A stretch of 64,000 nt of DNA from Paraspadella gotoi (taxonomy: Eukaryota > Chaetognatha), in NCBI GenBank assembly GCA_051294375.1, contig CM119265.1, positions 23,714,669 to 23,778,668 of the forward strand. Reading direction: 5' to 3'. The position numbers and the translations under genes are program-made. Positions within the stretch are counted from its first letter, which is position 1, and each line of letters opens with the position of its first letter. Positions 12,505-25,737 of this stretch are shown in pieces. The notes below the pieces were generated by a model that did no database searches, was not told where the DNA came from, and saw only the letters and a program-made list of their open reading frames with translations.

Positions 12505-12600
12505 GTTGCGCCGCGGTTGTTGGTTTCTCCTTTGTTAAGACAGGAAAAAATCTCAAATCTATGTGACTGCTAGCGCCGCCTTCAGGAAATCCAAATGCAG
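12505..12600. mobile_element. Partial relative of the GTTGCGCCGC element
   Basis: It begins with TTTTTAGTTGCGCCGCG and shares the words TTTGTTAA, AAATCTA-GTGACT and CTAGCGCCGCCTT with the element at 17,063-17,271. The right terminus is not seen. A still noisier copy lies at about 8145-8260. Confidence 0.45.
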
Positions 12601-12793
12601 TGGGCGTCATATACGGGCTAAGAAAATCACTGCAGTGCCTTTCTCTCTTTCTCTCTTTCTCTATGAATTCCGTCCTCAAATGTCAGTCGGTCAGTCAGTC
12701 AGTCAGAAGTAGCTCACAAAAATTGAAAATTGGAATGCGTTAGAATCTGGTACGTATATTGATTAATGAATTACGCTCATAATTTAAATTTCA

Positions 12794-12796
<3 letters not shown>

Positions 12797-12824
<28 letters not shown>

Positions 12825-13041
12825 NNNNNNNNNNNNNNNNNNNNNNNNNNNNNNNNNNNNNNNNNNNNNNNNNNNNNNNNNNNNNNNNNNNNNNNNNNNN
12901 NNNNNNNNNNNNNNNNNNNNNNNNNNNNNNNNNNNNNNNNNNNNNNNNNNNNNNNNNNNNNNNNNNNNNNNNNNNNNNNNNNNNNNNNNNNNNNNNNNNN
13001 NNNNNNNNNNNNNNNNNNNNNNNNNNNNNNNNNNNNNNNNN
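12797..13041. other. (CT)n running into a 217-N gap
   Basis: A CT array (12,797-12,824) enters 217 undetermined bases (12,825-13,041), the largest gap in the window. Confidence 0.95.
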
Positions 13042-13069
13042 TTTTTTTTAAATTTCATTTTTCGTTCAT

Positions 13070-13330
13070 TTTCGTTCTTTTCCCTCTTCCTCTTTTTTTC
13101 TTTCTTTTTCCTCCTCTTCTTTTCTTTCCCCTTTTTCTCTTTCTTTTTCCTCCTCTTCTCTTCTTTCCTATTTCTCTCTCTCTTTTTCCACCTCTTCTTT
13201 TCTCTCCTATTTTTTTCTCTCTTTTTTCTCCTCTTCTTTTCTTTTCTCTTTTTTTGTTGCTTTTTCCTCTTCTCTTCTTTCCTCTTTTTCTCTTTCTTTT
13301 TCCTCATATTCTTTTCTTTCCTCTCTCTCG
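13070..13330. repeat. About 40-bp pyrimidine minisatellite
   Basis: Six imperfect units contain CTTTTTCCTCCTCTTCTTTT followed by CTTTCC and a CTTTTTCT spacer. The lysine/glutamate-rich frame on the minus strand is a composition artefact. Confidence 0.75.
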
Positions 13331-13339
13331 TTTCTCCTC

Positions 13340-14570
13340 TTTTAAATCATTTTCACTTTGCCTCTTTTTTCTCCCTCGTTGCCATGACAACAAAAGAAAA
13401 GCGGCGTAAAATTTCTTTCCACCCGAAAAAAGATTGAATCACTTTTTCTCATTTTTTACGAGTTTTTCTCGCTGCTCAAAAAAAAATTTCCCTAAAACCG
13501 GTCGTTGTTATTGTAGTAATTGTTATCATCTTTAGTTTGATGTTTTCCTAACTCCTTATTGTTTGTTTGTGCCGAGCAAACAATTTTGGTCTTGCAAATC
13601 CATGTACTGGTCCAATTCCCGAGATGCTACTAAACATTAAACAATCACAAACAAATTATGGAATTAAAATTCAAATTTACGCGCGCAAATTTTCAATTTC
13701 GTTCCAATCGGAAAGATATTGAATTTTCTCCTCCGTTAGATCAGATAATTTCTTTAAATTCAAATTTCTAAGGTGACACATTATGTAAATTATTTTAAAA
13801 AACGTTGACAGTGATTTTAACCAAAAAAAACAAAAAACAAATTTTTTTTCGTCAAACTTTAAATTCCCTTTTTCAGTTTTTCACGTTTTGACTTTTTTAC
13901 TTTTTTTCAAATGTTTATTTTTTAAAACGATTTTTTTTTCGACGCTAATTTTTGTTCTCAAAGTCGAAAATGTGTCGCGACATTTCAGTTCCGCTTTTCC
14001 ATTTTTTCCCCGTTTGTCATTTTTTACTTAGTTTTTCTCATTTTTCATAATTTCTTTTTTAAAAATTCGATTAGAGTTTTTTCACGATTTTTCTTTGTAC
14101 GGTTTGTACACAATGTACAGAGCTACAATCTCAATTTATTTCTGTCTATATTTCTCTTTGATCGCTTCTTGCTTCAATTTCCTTTGTGTCCCATTTTTTG
14201 TGAGGAGATTGTTGAAAAGTTTTTCACCCAAAATCTCTTTCAGATTTTGACGCCAAAAAAAAAAAAAAAAGATAAAATTTTTTTCTTCCCCCAAAAAACT
14301 TTTCGTCCAATTTATTAAGACTCTGGTGAATGGTGAAAAAAAAAAATATTCCCCTGCAGCCATTTTTTCCCGTTTAAGGCGTCCGCTAAATATTCATCTC
14401 TTTCAGTGAGCAACCGATCACATTTTTCGTTTCTCACCTCGGAGAATTTTCGTGATCCTTAGTTACTGGAAAATTTAGAATCGATTCACACGCAAGATTA
14501 TCAGCGAATTCGGTAATTTTGGAGAATGAATCCGATAAACGATAACGGTGTATTTCCCTTTGATCACATG
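13340..14570. other. AT-rich intergenic, nothing recognised
   Basis: AT-rich sequence with A and T homopolymers. No coding frame, RNA gene or repeat family was recognised. Confidence 0.5.
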
Positions 14571-14571
14571 A

Positions 14572-14597
14572 TATGACATGACATGACATGACATGAC
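14572..14597. repeat. (ACATG)n microsatellite
   Basis: Five units of the pentamer TGACA/ACATG type. Confidence 0.85.
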
Positions 14598-14739
14598 TAA
14601 AAAACTTTCTAAGCCCTTGTATTTATGACATGCACTGCATTGAAATTCTTCTTTTATTCCCTATAGAAGTCCCATAGATTTGAGGGTTTTTTTGTCTTAA
14701 CAAATGAGGAACCAACTCTAGGCGAATTATATGCATTTT

Positions 14740-14824
14740 TATCATAAGTGGGACAGACCGACGAACAGACATTCCGACCGAAAAGTGACTTATAGAGTTG
14801 CTCCGCGAGTACTCGCGGCGCAAC
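14740..14824 (-). mobile_element. Terminal part of the GTTGCGCCGC repeat family with hairpin
   Basis: Read on the minus strand, it starts TTTTTAGTTGCGCCGCGAGT, continues through a near-perfect 28-bp palindrome (14,797-14,824, one mismatch), and then has AGTCACTTTTCGGTCGG as in the 17,063 element. The other terminus was not located. It looks like a short non-autonomous element end. Confidence 0.5.
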
Positions 14825-14829
14825 TAAAA

Positions 14830-15360
14830 ACTATTCGCTGCTATGAACAATTTTGATACTTCTAATAGTCATTAAATATAGAGGGCGTACTATTATATAA
14901 CTCATGAAATACATTCGAAATTAAAACGAGATAAGGAAGAAAAAAATGATTTTTTTTTGGTAGACCCAGATATGGAAAATTGAATATGACTAACTGTCCG
15001 TATCTCCTTTCAATAAAAGAGCTGAACTAACCGCCTAAAAAAAAAGTAAGGAATATCATTGCACAAAATTCCATCACGTTTCACATTTCTTTTTGTGACC
15101 TCGAAATCAGTTCACGTCTTCGGGATAAAAACAAAAGACAATTCGCGATTCGAGTCCGTGAAACTAAAGCTTTTTCCTTATATACAGTAAAAATAAACTT
15201 TATAATCCTTATAAAACGGTTGAATACACAGTAGAATATTGACTATTGACTATTGACAATTGAATAATGAATATATATATATATTTGTTTAAATAATATA
15301 GATTAAATACTAAATCCTTCATAAAATATAAAAATAGAAAATAGCTAAACAAGTAATTTG
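14830..15360. other. AT-rich intergenic, nothing recognised
   Basis: AT-rich with a short TATATA run near 15,272. No feature was recognised. Confidence 0.5.
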
Positions 15361-15370
15361 CAAATTTTCA

Positions 15371-15372
<2 letters not shown>

Positions 15373-15424
<52 letters not shown>
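15373..15424. repeat. (AT)n microsatellite
   Basis: About 26 uninterrupted AT units. Confidence 0.95.
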
Positions 15425-15431
<7 letters not shown>

Positions 15432-15525
15432 AATGAAGTAAACTATTTTGTCGATTTTTTCTACTGCGTTTCCAAGTCAGCTTCTGTCACGAGTTGAATC
15501 GTTTATTGATTTTCATTTTTTCTTT

Positions 15526-15639
<114 letters not shown>

Positions 15640-16025
15640 GACGACGACAACTGCGACGATCACAACAACAACCACAACAACTTTCACGCCTCCGATATCA
15701 AATCCAATAATCGGTCAGGCGAATATATTAAAAATTTCTTGTCAATATAAACGTATTGTGATTTTTTTCTCGATAAACAAATCACAACCTTTTATTCTTT
15801 TTCTTTCTTTATTATTTTACTTTGATCCCTTGTTATATTTGTTTTCTTTTGTTTGAAATTTTCAGGGTTTTTTTTCTGATTTTTTTCTTAACCACACCGA
15901 TTTTTTATCCTTTTTTCACTGTCTTTATTCTGTTTTCCCAAACAGGATGACTTTGAAAAACATTTAAAACATCTAATTAGCAATTCGAATTTTTTTCAAA
16001 GTTTAAAGTAATAGAATTCAATGGG

Positions 16026-16155
<130 letters not shown>

Positions 16156-16239
16156 GATGAGTTCCCTCCCCACCAGATTCTCCGCCTTTTCCCTCTTTTC
16201 GTCTCGAAAACATTTGTTACTATTTGCACGTTTTCCCGT

Positions 16240-16360
16240 TCTTGCATTCTTCCTTTCTTCCGTTCTTCCGTTCTTCCGTTTTCCCGTTCTTCCGTTCTTC
16301 CATTCTTCCATTCTTCCATTCTTCCATTCTTTCGTTCTTCCATTCTTCCGCGTTTTTTTT
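16240..16360. repeat. Octamer minisatellite TTCTTCCR
   Basis: About fourteen reiterations of GTTCTTCC or ATTCTTCC. An internal shift from G-type to A-type units shows homogenisation within each half. Confidence 0.85.
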
Positions 16361-16699
16361 CTCTTCTTTCCTTCTTTTCGATTCCCGTGGATATTCTCTT
16401 CCCTTCCTCTCCCCTTTCTAAATAACACTCCCCCCACCAAAAAAAAAGATTTTCATTCGCCGACAGAAAAACTGGAATAAAGAAAAACAAAAGGCTTTGG
16501 CAAATCGTGACTCGAATGCGAAGATGGCGCGACGAGCGTTCGATGCTCTTTTTTTCGGATAATTACTTTTCTTTTTTTTTTAAATTGGAGGTCGATGAAT
16601 TTTTGAAAAAAGGATGAGGAACTGAAAATGCAATCGCAACTTTTTCCCTAATTTTTTTTTGTAGTTCGAAGAAAAGCGGAATGTCAGCGTTCGAACACA

Positions 16700-16762
16700 A
16701 TTAATACACTGAGTACAGTACAGTACTGTATAGTACACTCAGTACAGTACACTCAGTACACC
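16700..16762. repeat. GTACACTCAGTACA direct and inverted repeats
   Basis: ACTCAGTACAGTACA occurs twice in direct orientation (16,736-16,762), preceded by its inverted form ACTGAGTACAGTACAGTACTG. Confidence 0.6.
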
Positions 16763-16848
16763 TTACAGGGACGTCGGATTGGAGTGAAACGAAGGTTGGG
16801 AAAGAAACTGTGGACATAAGCCAGGGCTTACTTAGAAGGAGGAAGTAT

Positions 16849-16850
<2 letters not shown>

Positions 16851-16920
<70 letters not shown>
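16851..16920. repeat. (GA)n microsatellite
   Basis: About 34 GA units with one interruption near the right end. Confidence 0.95.
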
Positions 16921-16921
<1 letters not shown>

Positions 16922-17062
16922 TTGAAATCCGAGTAAATCAGTCTCCGCCTGAGAAGTGATTTGAAAGTGACCAAGTCCGACTCGTCTTTTCCCTCTTAAT
17001 TTATCTTTCTTTATTCGATATCTTTCTTTTTTTTTTCTTTTTTTCCTTTTCATCTCTTTTTA

Positions 17063-17271
17063 GTTGCGCCGCGAGTCACTTTTCGGTCGGTCGGTCCTTC
17101 GGTCCATCGGTTTGTCTGTCCGTCGCTTATAACTTGCCTATAGTTTGTTGCTCATTTGTTAAAAATCAAATCTAAGCGACTACTGGCGCCGCCTTTTGTT
17201 TTTAAAGAAATCTTATAAACCATAAGGAATAAATTATATGATAAATAAAAAGAAAATTATTGCGGCGCAAC
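17063..17271. mobile_element. MITE-like element with 10-bp perfect terminal inverted repeats
   Basis: GTTGCGCCGC at the left end (17,063-17,072) is matched by its exact reverse complement GCGGCGCAAC at the right end (17,262-17,271), giving a 209-bp unit with no coding frame. The left flank and first 20 bases (TTTTTAGTTGCGCCGCGAGT) are shared with the copy ending at 14,824, and internal words with the copy at 12,505. No clear target-site duplication was found, so class and superfamily are unknown. Confidence 0.5.
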
Positions 17272-18290
17272 ACCTTGGAATAACCGTTCCTTGTTTCTTT
17301 CTTTCCTTTCTTTATCTTTTTTACCTTCTTATAACCTTGTCCCTTCTTTTTTATAGTCATACCTTCCCTTCTTTTTCTCTCCTCTTTTCTTTCCTTTCCG
17401 TCCTTCGTTCACCTCATTTAGCTTTTAGGGTTTTTTCTTCTGCCCTTTCCTTTCTTACCTATCGATTCCGGATCATTACCCCATTACTCGGGACCGTAGA
17501 ACCTCACCCACCTCGCCTCCTCTTACCTCACCCACCCCTGCTCCCCCAGATTTCCAATCAAGTCTATTTCCTCCTTTGCTCGTCCTTTTCTCATTGCCCA
17601 CCCCACCTCCCTTCCTTCATCTTCTCCCATCAGGCCTCCCCATTCCTCTCCCCCTTTCTTCGCCCTTCTCCCATTTCTACCCTCCCCTCTCCTCCACCCC
17701 CCGCCCTGACTCCACTCCCCACTTCCCCTCCACCTCGAGCGAAGAGATCGATTTCCATCCACTTTTTTTTCTTTTTTCTTTCTTTTTTTTTCGTCGCGAA
17801 AATTGAAAATAAAAAAAAGAATTGAATTTTAATGAAATAAATGAAATGAGTTGAGCTTCGCCAGCAATGGATGTTTCATTCGTCATAAATGCGAATGTCG
17901 TATTGACATTCAGTCAATGTCGCGTTCATGTCACGTTCATTTAGATAAATCTCGATCTGCTCTTTGCTTCATCATAAAGAAATATAAATAGTAGAGCTAC
18001 CGATAGTAACTATCTTGTTTTTCTCTGATCAAGTTATTCGTATCTTGACTCTTTCTCATTTCATTTGGGCATTTTTTTTTCAGACGTTAAACGCCCTCTT
18101 CAGTGAGAAAAAATAAATTACAATTTTGTGAAAACTGAAAAGAACAAAAAAGTGTTTTGCCCTGAGGTTTCCCGCCAACGCATCGCGCGACTCCACGCTA
18201 GCGTCTATTTTTATGTTTTTAATAAAAGCTTAATTTCTTTTTTTAAATTTAGTTTAATTAATCACTCGGTTTAATCAACTCTCTCTTTTT
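17272..18290. other. Pyrimidine-rich then AT-rich sequence, no gene
   Basis: 17.28-17.80 kb is C/T-rich and gives long Pro/Ser/Phe frames by composition only. The rest is AT-rich, with a small GTCATATTGACATTCAGTC region near 17,900. Nothing was recognised. Confidence 0.5.
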
Positions 18291-18297
18291 CTCCCTT

Positions 18298-18482
<185 letters not shown>

Positions 18483-18489
18483 GGCTCAC

Positions 18490-19380
18490 TCAATCTTATA
18501 AATCGTCTTTGTTTCCTCATTTCCATTTTGAGAGCTCTTTCTTCCCCGCAGAAACATTTCAATTTATTTCCCTTTTATTTCAATTTGAATCGTTTCATTT
18601 CTTTTCATTTCATTTCATTTCATTTTCTTTTAATTTAATTAGATTATTTTTTTTAAACCCGATTTATTGCAATTTTGACGGTTTTCATCAGTCTGCCCCT
18701 GAGCTCTTTTTAGTTATTTGAAATTCATTTCCTGAGCTGCCTTTTTAATCCCTTGTCTCAATGTTCGTTTTAGTTTTGTATTTACTTTAAAACGTTTATA
18801 TATCATTTATATTTTTATTAAGCGTTCATATTTCGCACTTGTTCATCTATTTTTAGTGCCGAGAAAAATGTCATCTCCGTATTATCTTTCTATTTAAAAT
18901 TTTTTTTTTATTTCTTTCTCGACTTTTTTCACAAAGTCATGTTTACTGTTTAGTTAACTGTTTAGTGTTTACTGTTCCGTTTCAAAAATTATCAGTTTAT
19001 ATATTTACTGTTAGGATAAGAAATGTTTAATTTTAAACCTTTGTTTTAACAAGCCTGAAATATTGATTTTTTTACAATACAAATAGTAGTAAATATGTAA
19101 AAATTGAATACCTAAATATTAAAAAAGATGCTGTCCATCCCTGACGACTTTAGCTTAGATTAATCCTAATCATTCTTTTCATTATAACATTTGCATATCT
19201 TTCTGGATGAATAAACTTTCATTTTTCCTATTGAAAAGTCAATAAACTCAATGACATCTTTTCTTATCGTAAAAAAGTCCCTTTTATTTTCTTCCATAAT
19301 TTTAATCTAAGTCATTCTTCACATTTTCTTCACTTTCTCCTTTTTACAATTTACTCTCACTCTCAGTCCGAGTTAATTGG
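18490..19380. other. AT-rich intergenic, nothing recognised
   Basis: AT-rich sequence with TTCATTTCATTTCATTT words near 18,600. No gene was recognised. Confidence 0.5.
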
Positions 19381-19384
19381 AAAT

Positions 19385-19618
19385 TTAACGAAGCCTCCAT
19401 AAAGCGCCACGAGACAGTTGAGACACCGCGGGTCTACTGGAAACTTCTTTTTGTTTTTCAAGACCAAATAATGGGCTCCATTTTGTTTTTTCTTCTTTGG
19501 CCAATGGGATGCAGTCGTCGTCGTCGGCTGCTTCGACAACGGTGGAGAGCAACGGCGGCTTCTGCTGCGGCGAAAGCGGCTGCGGCTGCGGCTGCGGCGA
19601 AAGCGGCTTCTCCTGCAT
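19385..19618 (-). CDS. Unrecognised minus-strand frame, possible coding exon
   Basis: A 77-codon minus-strand frame begins with ATG at 19,618; a tract of TTTTTATGCAG just before codon 3 could instead be a splice acceptor. The peptide opens with Gln-Pro-rich repeats from a GCGGCTGCGGCTGCGGC array, then becomes mixed and acidic (VVEAADDDDCIPLAKEEKTK). A CCAAT box-like GGCCAATGGG lies inside it. No family was recognised. It could be an exon or a CpG-rich regulatory region. Confidence 0.2.
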   Translation of the reverse strand: MQEKPLSPQPQPQPLSPQQKPPLLSTVVEAADDDDCIPLAKEEKTKWSPLFGLEKQKEVSSRPAVSQLSRGALWRLR

Positions 19619-19864
19619 AAAAACTAAATTGACCGCTAGGTCGATTGAAAATTCGGTTTTAGCGAAAAAATAATAAAAGGGAAACGAGTCGAGAAGTTAA
19701 ACCGGGAATTTTTCGATTCCGTTGTAACGAGAAGCATAAAAAAAAGAAATTTGGTTGAAGGTACGTAGAGTTTTAAGTTTTGAGAGAAGAAAAAACAAAG
19801 ATGGCGGCCAAAATGGTTGAGATTGATTTAATCTCGACTCATAAAAGTGAAAGAAAAGAATCCA

Positions 19865-19931
<67 letters not shown>

Positions 19932-19935
<4 letters not shown>

Positions 19936-20227
19936 GAAAATAGTTTCATTCCTAATTCCGTTTTCTTGATTTTTATCTCATTTTTTATTTATCCGCATCA
20001 AGAGTAATTTATTTTACTGTTTTTTTTAACAAAAAGAAATCAAGTTTTCCAGTTTTCGTATAAAATTTTAAAATTTACTTTCTCCCAAATTCTTTTTATT
20101 CATACAATAAGGTTTTTTTCTCTTTTATTCCAAATTTAGGATTATGACTTCAGAATTCGCTTATCCTTTTTCGTTTTGACTTTTACCCCCGGTCACTCAC
20201 TTCTCTCTCTCTCAGAGAGAGAAAGAC

Positions 20228-20259
<32 letters not shown>

Positions 20260-20546
20260 TAGAGAGAGAGAAGAGAGAGAGAAATGAAAATAGTTTCATT
20301 CCTAATTCCGTTTTCTTGATTTTATTCTCATTTTTTATTTATCCGCATCAAGAGTAATTTATTTTACTGTTTTTTTTTAACAAAAAGAAATCAAGTTTTC
20401 CGTTTCGTATAAAATTTTTAAAATTTACTTTCTCCCAAATTCTTTTTATTCATACAATAAGGTTTTTTTCTCTTTTATTCCAAATTTAGGATTATGACTT
20501 CAGAATTCGCTTATCCTTTTTCGTTTTGACTTTTACCCCCGGTCAC

Positions 20547-20554
<8 letters not shown>
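19932..20554. repeat. Tandem duplication of about 275 bp flanked by GA/CT arrays
   Basis: The sequence from GAAATGAAAATAGTTTCATT to CCCCCGGTCACTCA occurs at 19,932-20,205 and again at 20,281-20,554, with only a handful of one-base indels. Each copy is preceded by a GA array. The near-identity suggests a recent duplication or an assembly echo of one locus. Confidence 0.75.

Positions 20555-20623
<69 letters not shown>
20555..20623. repeat. (CT)n microsatellite
   Basis: About 35 CT units directly after the duplicated block. Confidence 0.95.
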
Positions 20624-20629
<6 letters not shown>

Positions 20630-21800
20630 CCATGGCTAACTCAGAAGCCTCGTTCAGCGCAGCGTCCGGGGAGCAGCCGCGCCGGCGGCCGAGCGGCTGC
20701 GCCCTCCTTCGATTACTTCGCTCGGCTAATCTTACTCCTCCTTTGCTCTTCCTTCCCTGTATCTCCCGGATCGCGCGACTGCAAAGATCATCCGGTCTGA
20801 GCCGCAGCGGCTTGACTACTTTTCTCTCTGCTTACGCTCGGTCACCGCCAATTCTCTCTCTCTGCCTCCGAGCGGATCGATCATGGGTCATTGTGCGGAG
20901 TCTGGGAGTTCTTTTTGAAAATTAAGCCAAGAATTATGAAAGAAAGAAAGATATTCGGAAAGAAAGAAAGAAATAAGGGAAGAAAAGAAAGAAAGATGGA
21001 AATAAATTAATTAGATCCATTTTTTGTACTCTTACAAGAAGTCTAGAACCTTCTATGTTTATTTTTGCCTTAATAAATTTACTTTTTTGAAATACTTTAG
21101 CAACTGTTAATTTGGGATGAAAAAAATTATCTAATTACTGCATCCGAGATAAACTTTTACGTAAAATGTAATATAACTCATTCTTATACTAAAAATTAGA
21201 GAGATTTAATTTTTACAAAAACAACTATTATTGTAAATCCGTTTTGGAATATGAGGCTATCTAGGACGCCAAAAATATGTCTCAACTAAAATCTGGCCTC
21301 GGAAAAATTAACAGGGAGAGAGAAAGAGGCAAAGTCAAAAAATTATTCAATAATGATAATGAAAGAAAATGAAATGAAAGAAATGTAGTACTAGTTGTTG
21401 ACGCCTCTAAATAAAACCGAAAACGAAAACACAAACAAACATAAAATAAAACTTATCAAAGTTGAATTTTTTTTAAAGTTATGTTTATTTTAGTTGATTT
21501 GTAATAAATAGCCTAAGATGACAAAAGAGTGTAGGATGAAAAAATATATATTTAAAAAAAATAAAGAGAAATAAGAGAGCAAGAAGCAACGGAATAGAGG
21601 AAGAGCAAGAGAAAGAGCCGATAGAGAGAGAGAAGATCCGGCCCTACCGCTGGACACGACCGGGAAGAAGCCCGACTCACCATCTGCAGAGAGAGAAAAT
21701 CTCCCCGACCGATGCGGAAGGAAAGCCCGGAAGGAGAAGTGAGTCGGTCGGCCAGGCCGCGCGCCGCTGCTCCGAGTGACGGGCTGCTCCGGGAGAGCGA
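20624..21800. other. GC-rich island then AT-rich sequence, no gene assigned
   Basis: 20,640-20,920 is CpG-rich and carries a 97-codon frame starting CCATGGCTAAC, whose composition (Leu/Ser/Arg-rich) matches no family. 20.93-21.55 kb is AT-rich with GAAA words. 21.60-21.80 kb is again GC-rich. An untranslated or first exon cannot be excluded. Confidence 0.35.
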
Positions 21801-21811
21801 GATATATGACT

Positions 21812-21959
21812 CCTTTTTTTCTGAACCCACCCTCTTTTCTTTCTCTCCGATCTTCGCCCTCGTGTGTCCCTCACGCCCACCCTACATTCTTCCCACGCCC
21901 CCACACAGTNNNNNNNNNNNNNNNNNNNNNNNNNTTCTCTTCTCTCTCTCTCTCCTCTC

Positions 21960-22021
<62 letters not shown>

Positions 22022-22117
22022 TTTTTTTTCTGACCCCAACCCTCTTTCTTTCTCTCCATCTTCGCCCCCTCGTGTGTCCCTCCACCGCCACCCTACATTC
22101 TCCCACGCCCCCACACA

Positions 22118-22118
<1 letters not shown>
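21812..22118. repeat. Noisy duplicate pair around a 25-N gap
   Basis: CTTTCTTTCTCTCC, CTCGTGTGTCCCTC and CACGCCCCCACACAGT appear in the same order at 21,835-21,909 and 22,045-22,118, separated by 25 N (21,910-21,934) and CT tracts. This is probably the two ends of one locus not merged by the assembler. Confidence 0.65.
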
Positions 22119-23560
<1,442 letters not shown>

Positions 23561-23599
23561 ACACTGCAAATTGATTTATTCGAGAGAGAGAAAATAAAA

Positions 23600-23895
23600 G
23601 AGAAAATTGCTAGCATAAAATATCTCAGTTGCTGAGAATTTCGTCTCAACGCGTTTCTTCTTATTGCTCAAGGACTCGAATATGTATTTCTGCCGCATCG
23701 GTTTTACTGCAATGCAGCATTAAGTATGGCGCCAGTTTGCTCGATCCCGCACCCCCAGAACTCGACCTAAATGTCGTGTTTAAAATCTTAATAGATTTGA
23801 GTTATTATTAGAATTCTTTTCTTAATCAAAATAAGAGAACCGTACGCATTTCTACGCAGCAGATAACGCCTATCCATTCAAATTCCGAGTTTTGA

Positions 23896-23940
<45 letters not shown>

Positions 23941-24420
23941 CCCATTACCTAAACGACTTCACGAGAGATGAGGTTGGTTTAATACTTGAGAGCCTCTTTG
24001 TCGTCGTTGTAGTCGTTGTCCTAACTTTCTTTGTCTTTGTTGCCTTTTGTCTTTTTCATCTTCGTCGTCCCCGTCATCGTCACAGCTGATGCTGAATATT
24101 TGAAATATTTGCTCATGTACACAGTTGCTTTTACCCCAACAACATTTCTTGCTGTTTTTCTTTCCGTTAATTTCATTGCTTAGTTTCCTCAGTCCGTTGT
24201 AGAAAATATTAAACTTTTCCTAGTTGTTTAAAAATATGGCATAAAATCTCCAAAATATAAGCAATGAAGTCCAAAATTCTTTGCCTGGATCGAATTTTGC
24301 CATCAACTATTATAACTTTGTCCCCATACAAAGCTGCCTGGGCCTTCGTTGGAGGGAAGGATTGAATTTGAAAAGGGCTTTTTGATAATGCATGAAAATT
24401 GTGAAAGGCTGATACCATCT
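23600..24420. other. No gene recognised
   Basis: Mixed sequence with a CT run (23,905-23,935) and GTCGTTGTAGTC words. A 69-codon minus-strand frame (24,209-24,418) has non-repetitive composition but no recognisable motif. Confidence 0.4.
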
Positions 24421-24429
24421 CTCGTTCTC

Positions 24430-24839
<410 letters not shown>

Positions 24840-25000
24840 CACCAAAATCTTTCTCTCCCTTTGAGCGAAAATAATGAAATTGATAAGATTGTAACGAGGG
24901 AGAATGATTAGGGGAGTACGAGAATCGAAAGAAAAGAAAAAGATTTGGGGAGAGAAAAAGTAGTAATAAATGATGAAGATGATTGAACGATGAACTTGAG

Positions 25001-25130
25001 GAATGAATGAATGAATGAATGAATGAATGAATGAATGAATGAATGAATGAATGAATGAATGAATGAATGAATGAATGAATGAATGAATGAATAAATGAAG
25101 GAATGAATGAATGAATGAATGAACGAATGA
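25001..25130. repeat. (GAAT)n microsatellite
   Basis: About 32 GAAT units with a few substitutions near the right end. Confidence 0.95.
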
Positions 25131-25204
25131 ACGTGATGAAAAGGTTGAAAAAGAAAAATGGGGGAGAAATTGATAGTAAAGCCAGGTACGTCGGAAGCGA
25201 ATAA

Positions 25205-25302
25205 ACGAGACTGTGAGAGAGTCTTGATTGAAAGCTTGCAAGATAGCCTATTTATTAAATGAATGGATAATTAAATATTTTTGTACCAATCTTCATAAAG
25301 AA
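25205..25302. repeat. Copy of the dispersed AAATGAATGGATAAT family
   Basis: It shares GAGACTGTGAGAGAGTCTTG, ATTGAAAGCTTGCA, ATTTATTAAATGAATGGATA and TTTTGTACCAAT with the block at 5.5-5.8 kb. This copy lies well outside the patched region, so the family is genuine. Confidence 0.6.
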
Positions 25303-25309
25303 AGATAAA

Positions 25310-25640
25310 AAGGGAAAATTCTAAAGAAGGAAAGAGGAGAGAGGTAGGAAAAAAGAAATAAAGTAGGTGGAGGGATGAGAGAAATGGAAAAGAAAAGGGA
25401 GAGAAAGATGAAAGAGAGAAAGAGGAGAGAAAAGGGAGAATAAAATTTGGAGAGGAAAGAGGAAGTGAGGGAGGAAAAGAACGGAGGATGAGACCAAGAG
25501 GAAGAGCGAGAGGAAAAAGGGAGAAAAAAAAATCGGGCAAAGATAGAGGGAGATAGAGAGAAGACAGAGGGAGGGGGAGAAGGCAGAGGGAGAAGAAACC
25601 GGGCTAAAAAAGGGAGAGACGAAAGTAAGAGCGAAAAGCT
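25310..25640. other. Purine-rich tract
   Basis: Over 85 percent A/G on the + strand with GGGAGAAA and GAGAGGAAA words. No gene. Confidence 0.5.
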
Positions 25641-25737
25641 AAAGGGAAAAAAATAAGGGCGTGCAATCGAGTCGCGCCGCTATTGAGTCCACATGCCATA
25701 AATATACAAATGACTTTTGGATAGACGCCGTCGAAAA

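Larger units (their letters stand above)
9640..12625. repeat. Second copy of the 6.25-8.30 kb block
   Basis: Landmarks from 6.25-8.30 kb recur in the same order and orientation with many indels and some extra material between. It contains one further 25-N gap. No coding frame was recognised. Confidence 0.6.

Noticed and set aside
12766-13437. 223-codon frame spanning the 217-N gap
   Set aside because: Most of it is undetermined sequence, and the rest is a CT array and a pyrimidine minisatellite.
20632-20925. 97-codon frame starting CCATGGCTAAC
   Set aside because: It sits in a CpG-rich block without family resemblance. A GGCCGAGCGGCTGCGC word recalls a tRNA-Leu/Ser D-arm, but no T-arm or acceptor stem follows, so neither CDS nor tRNA is called.
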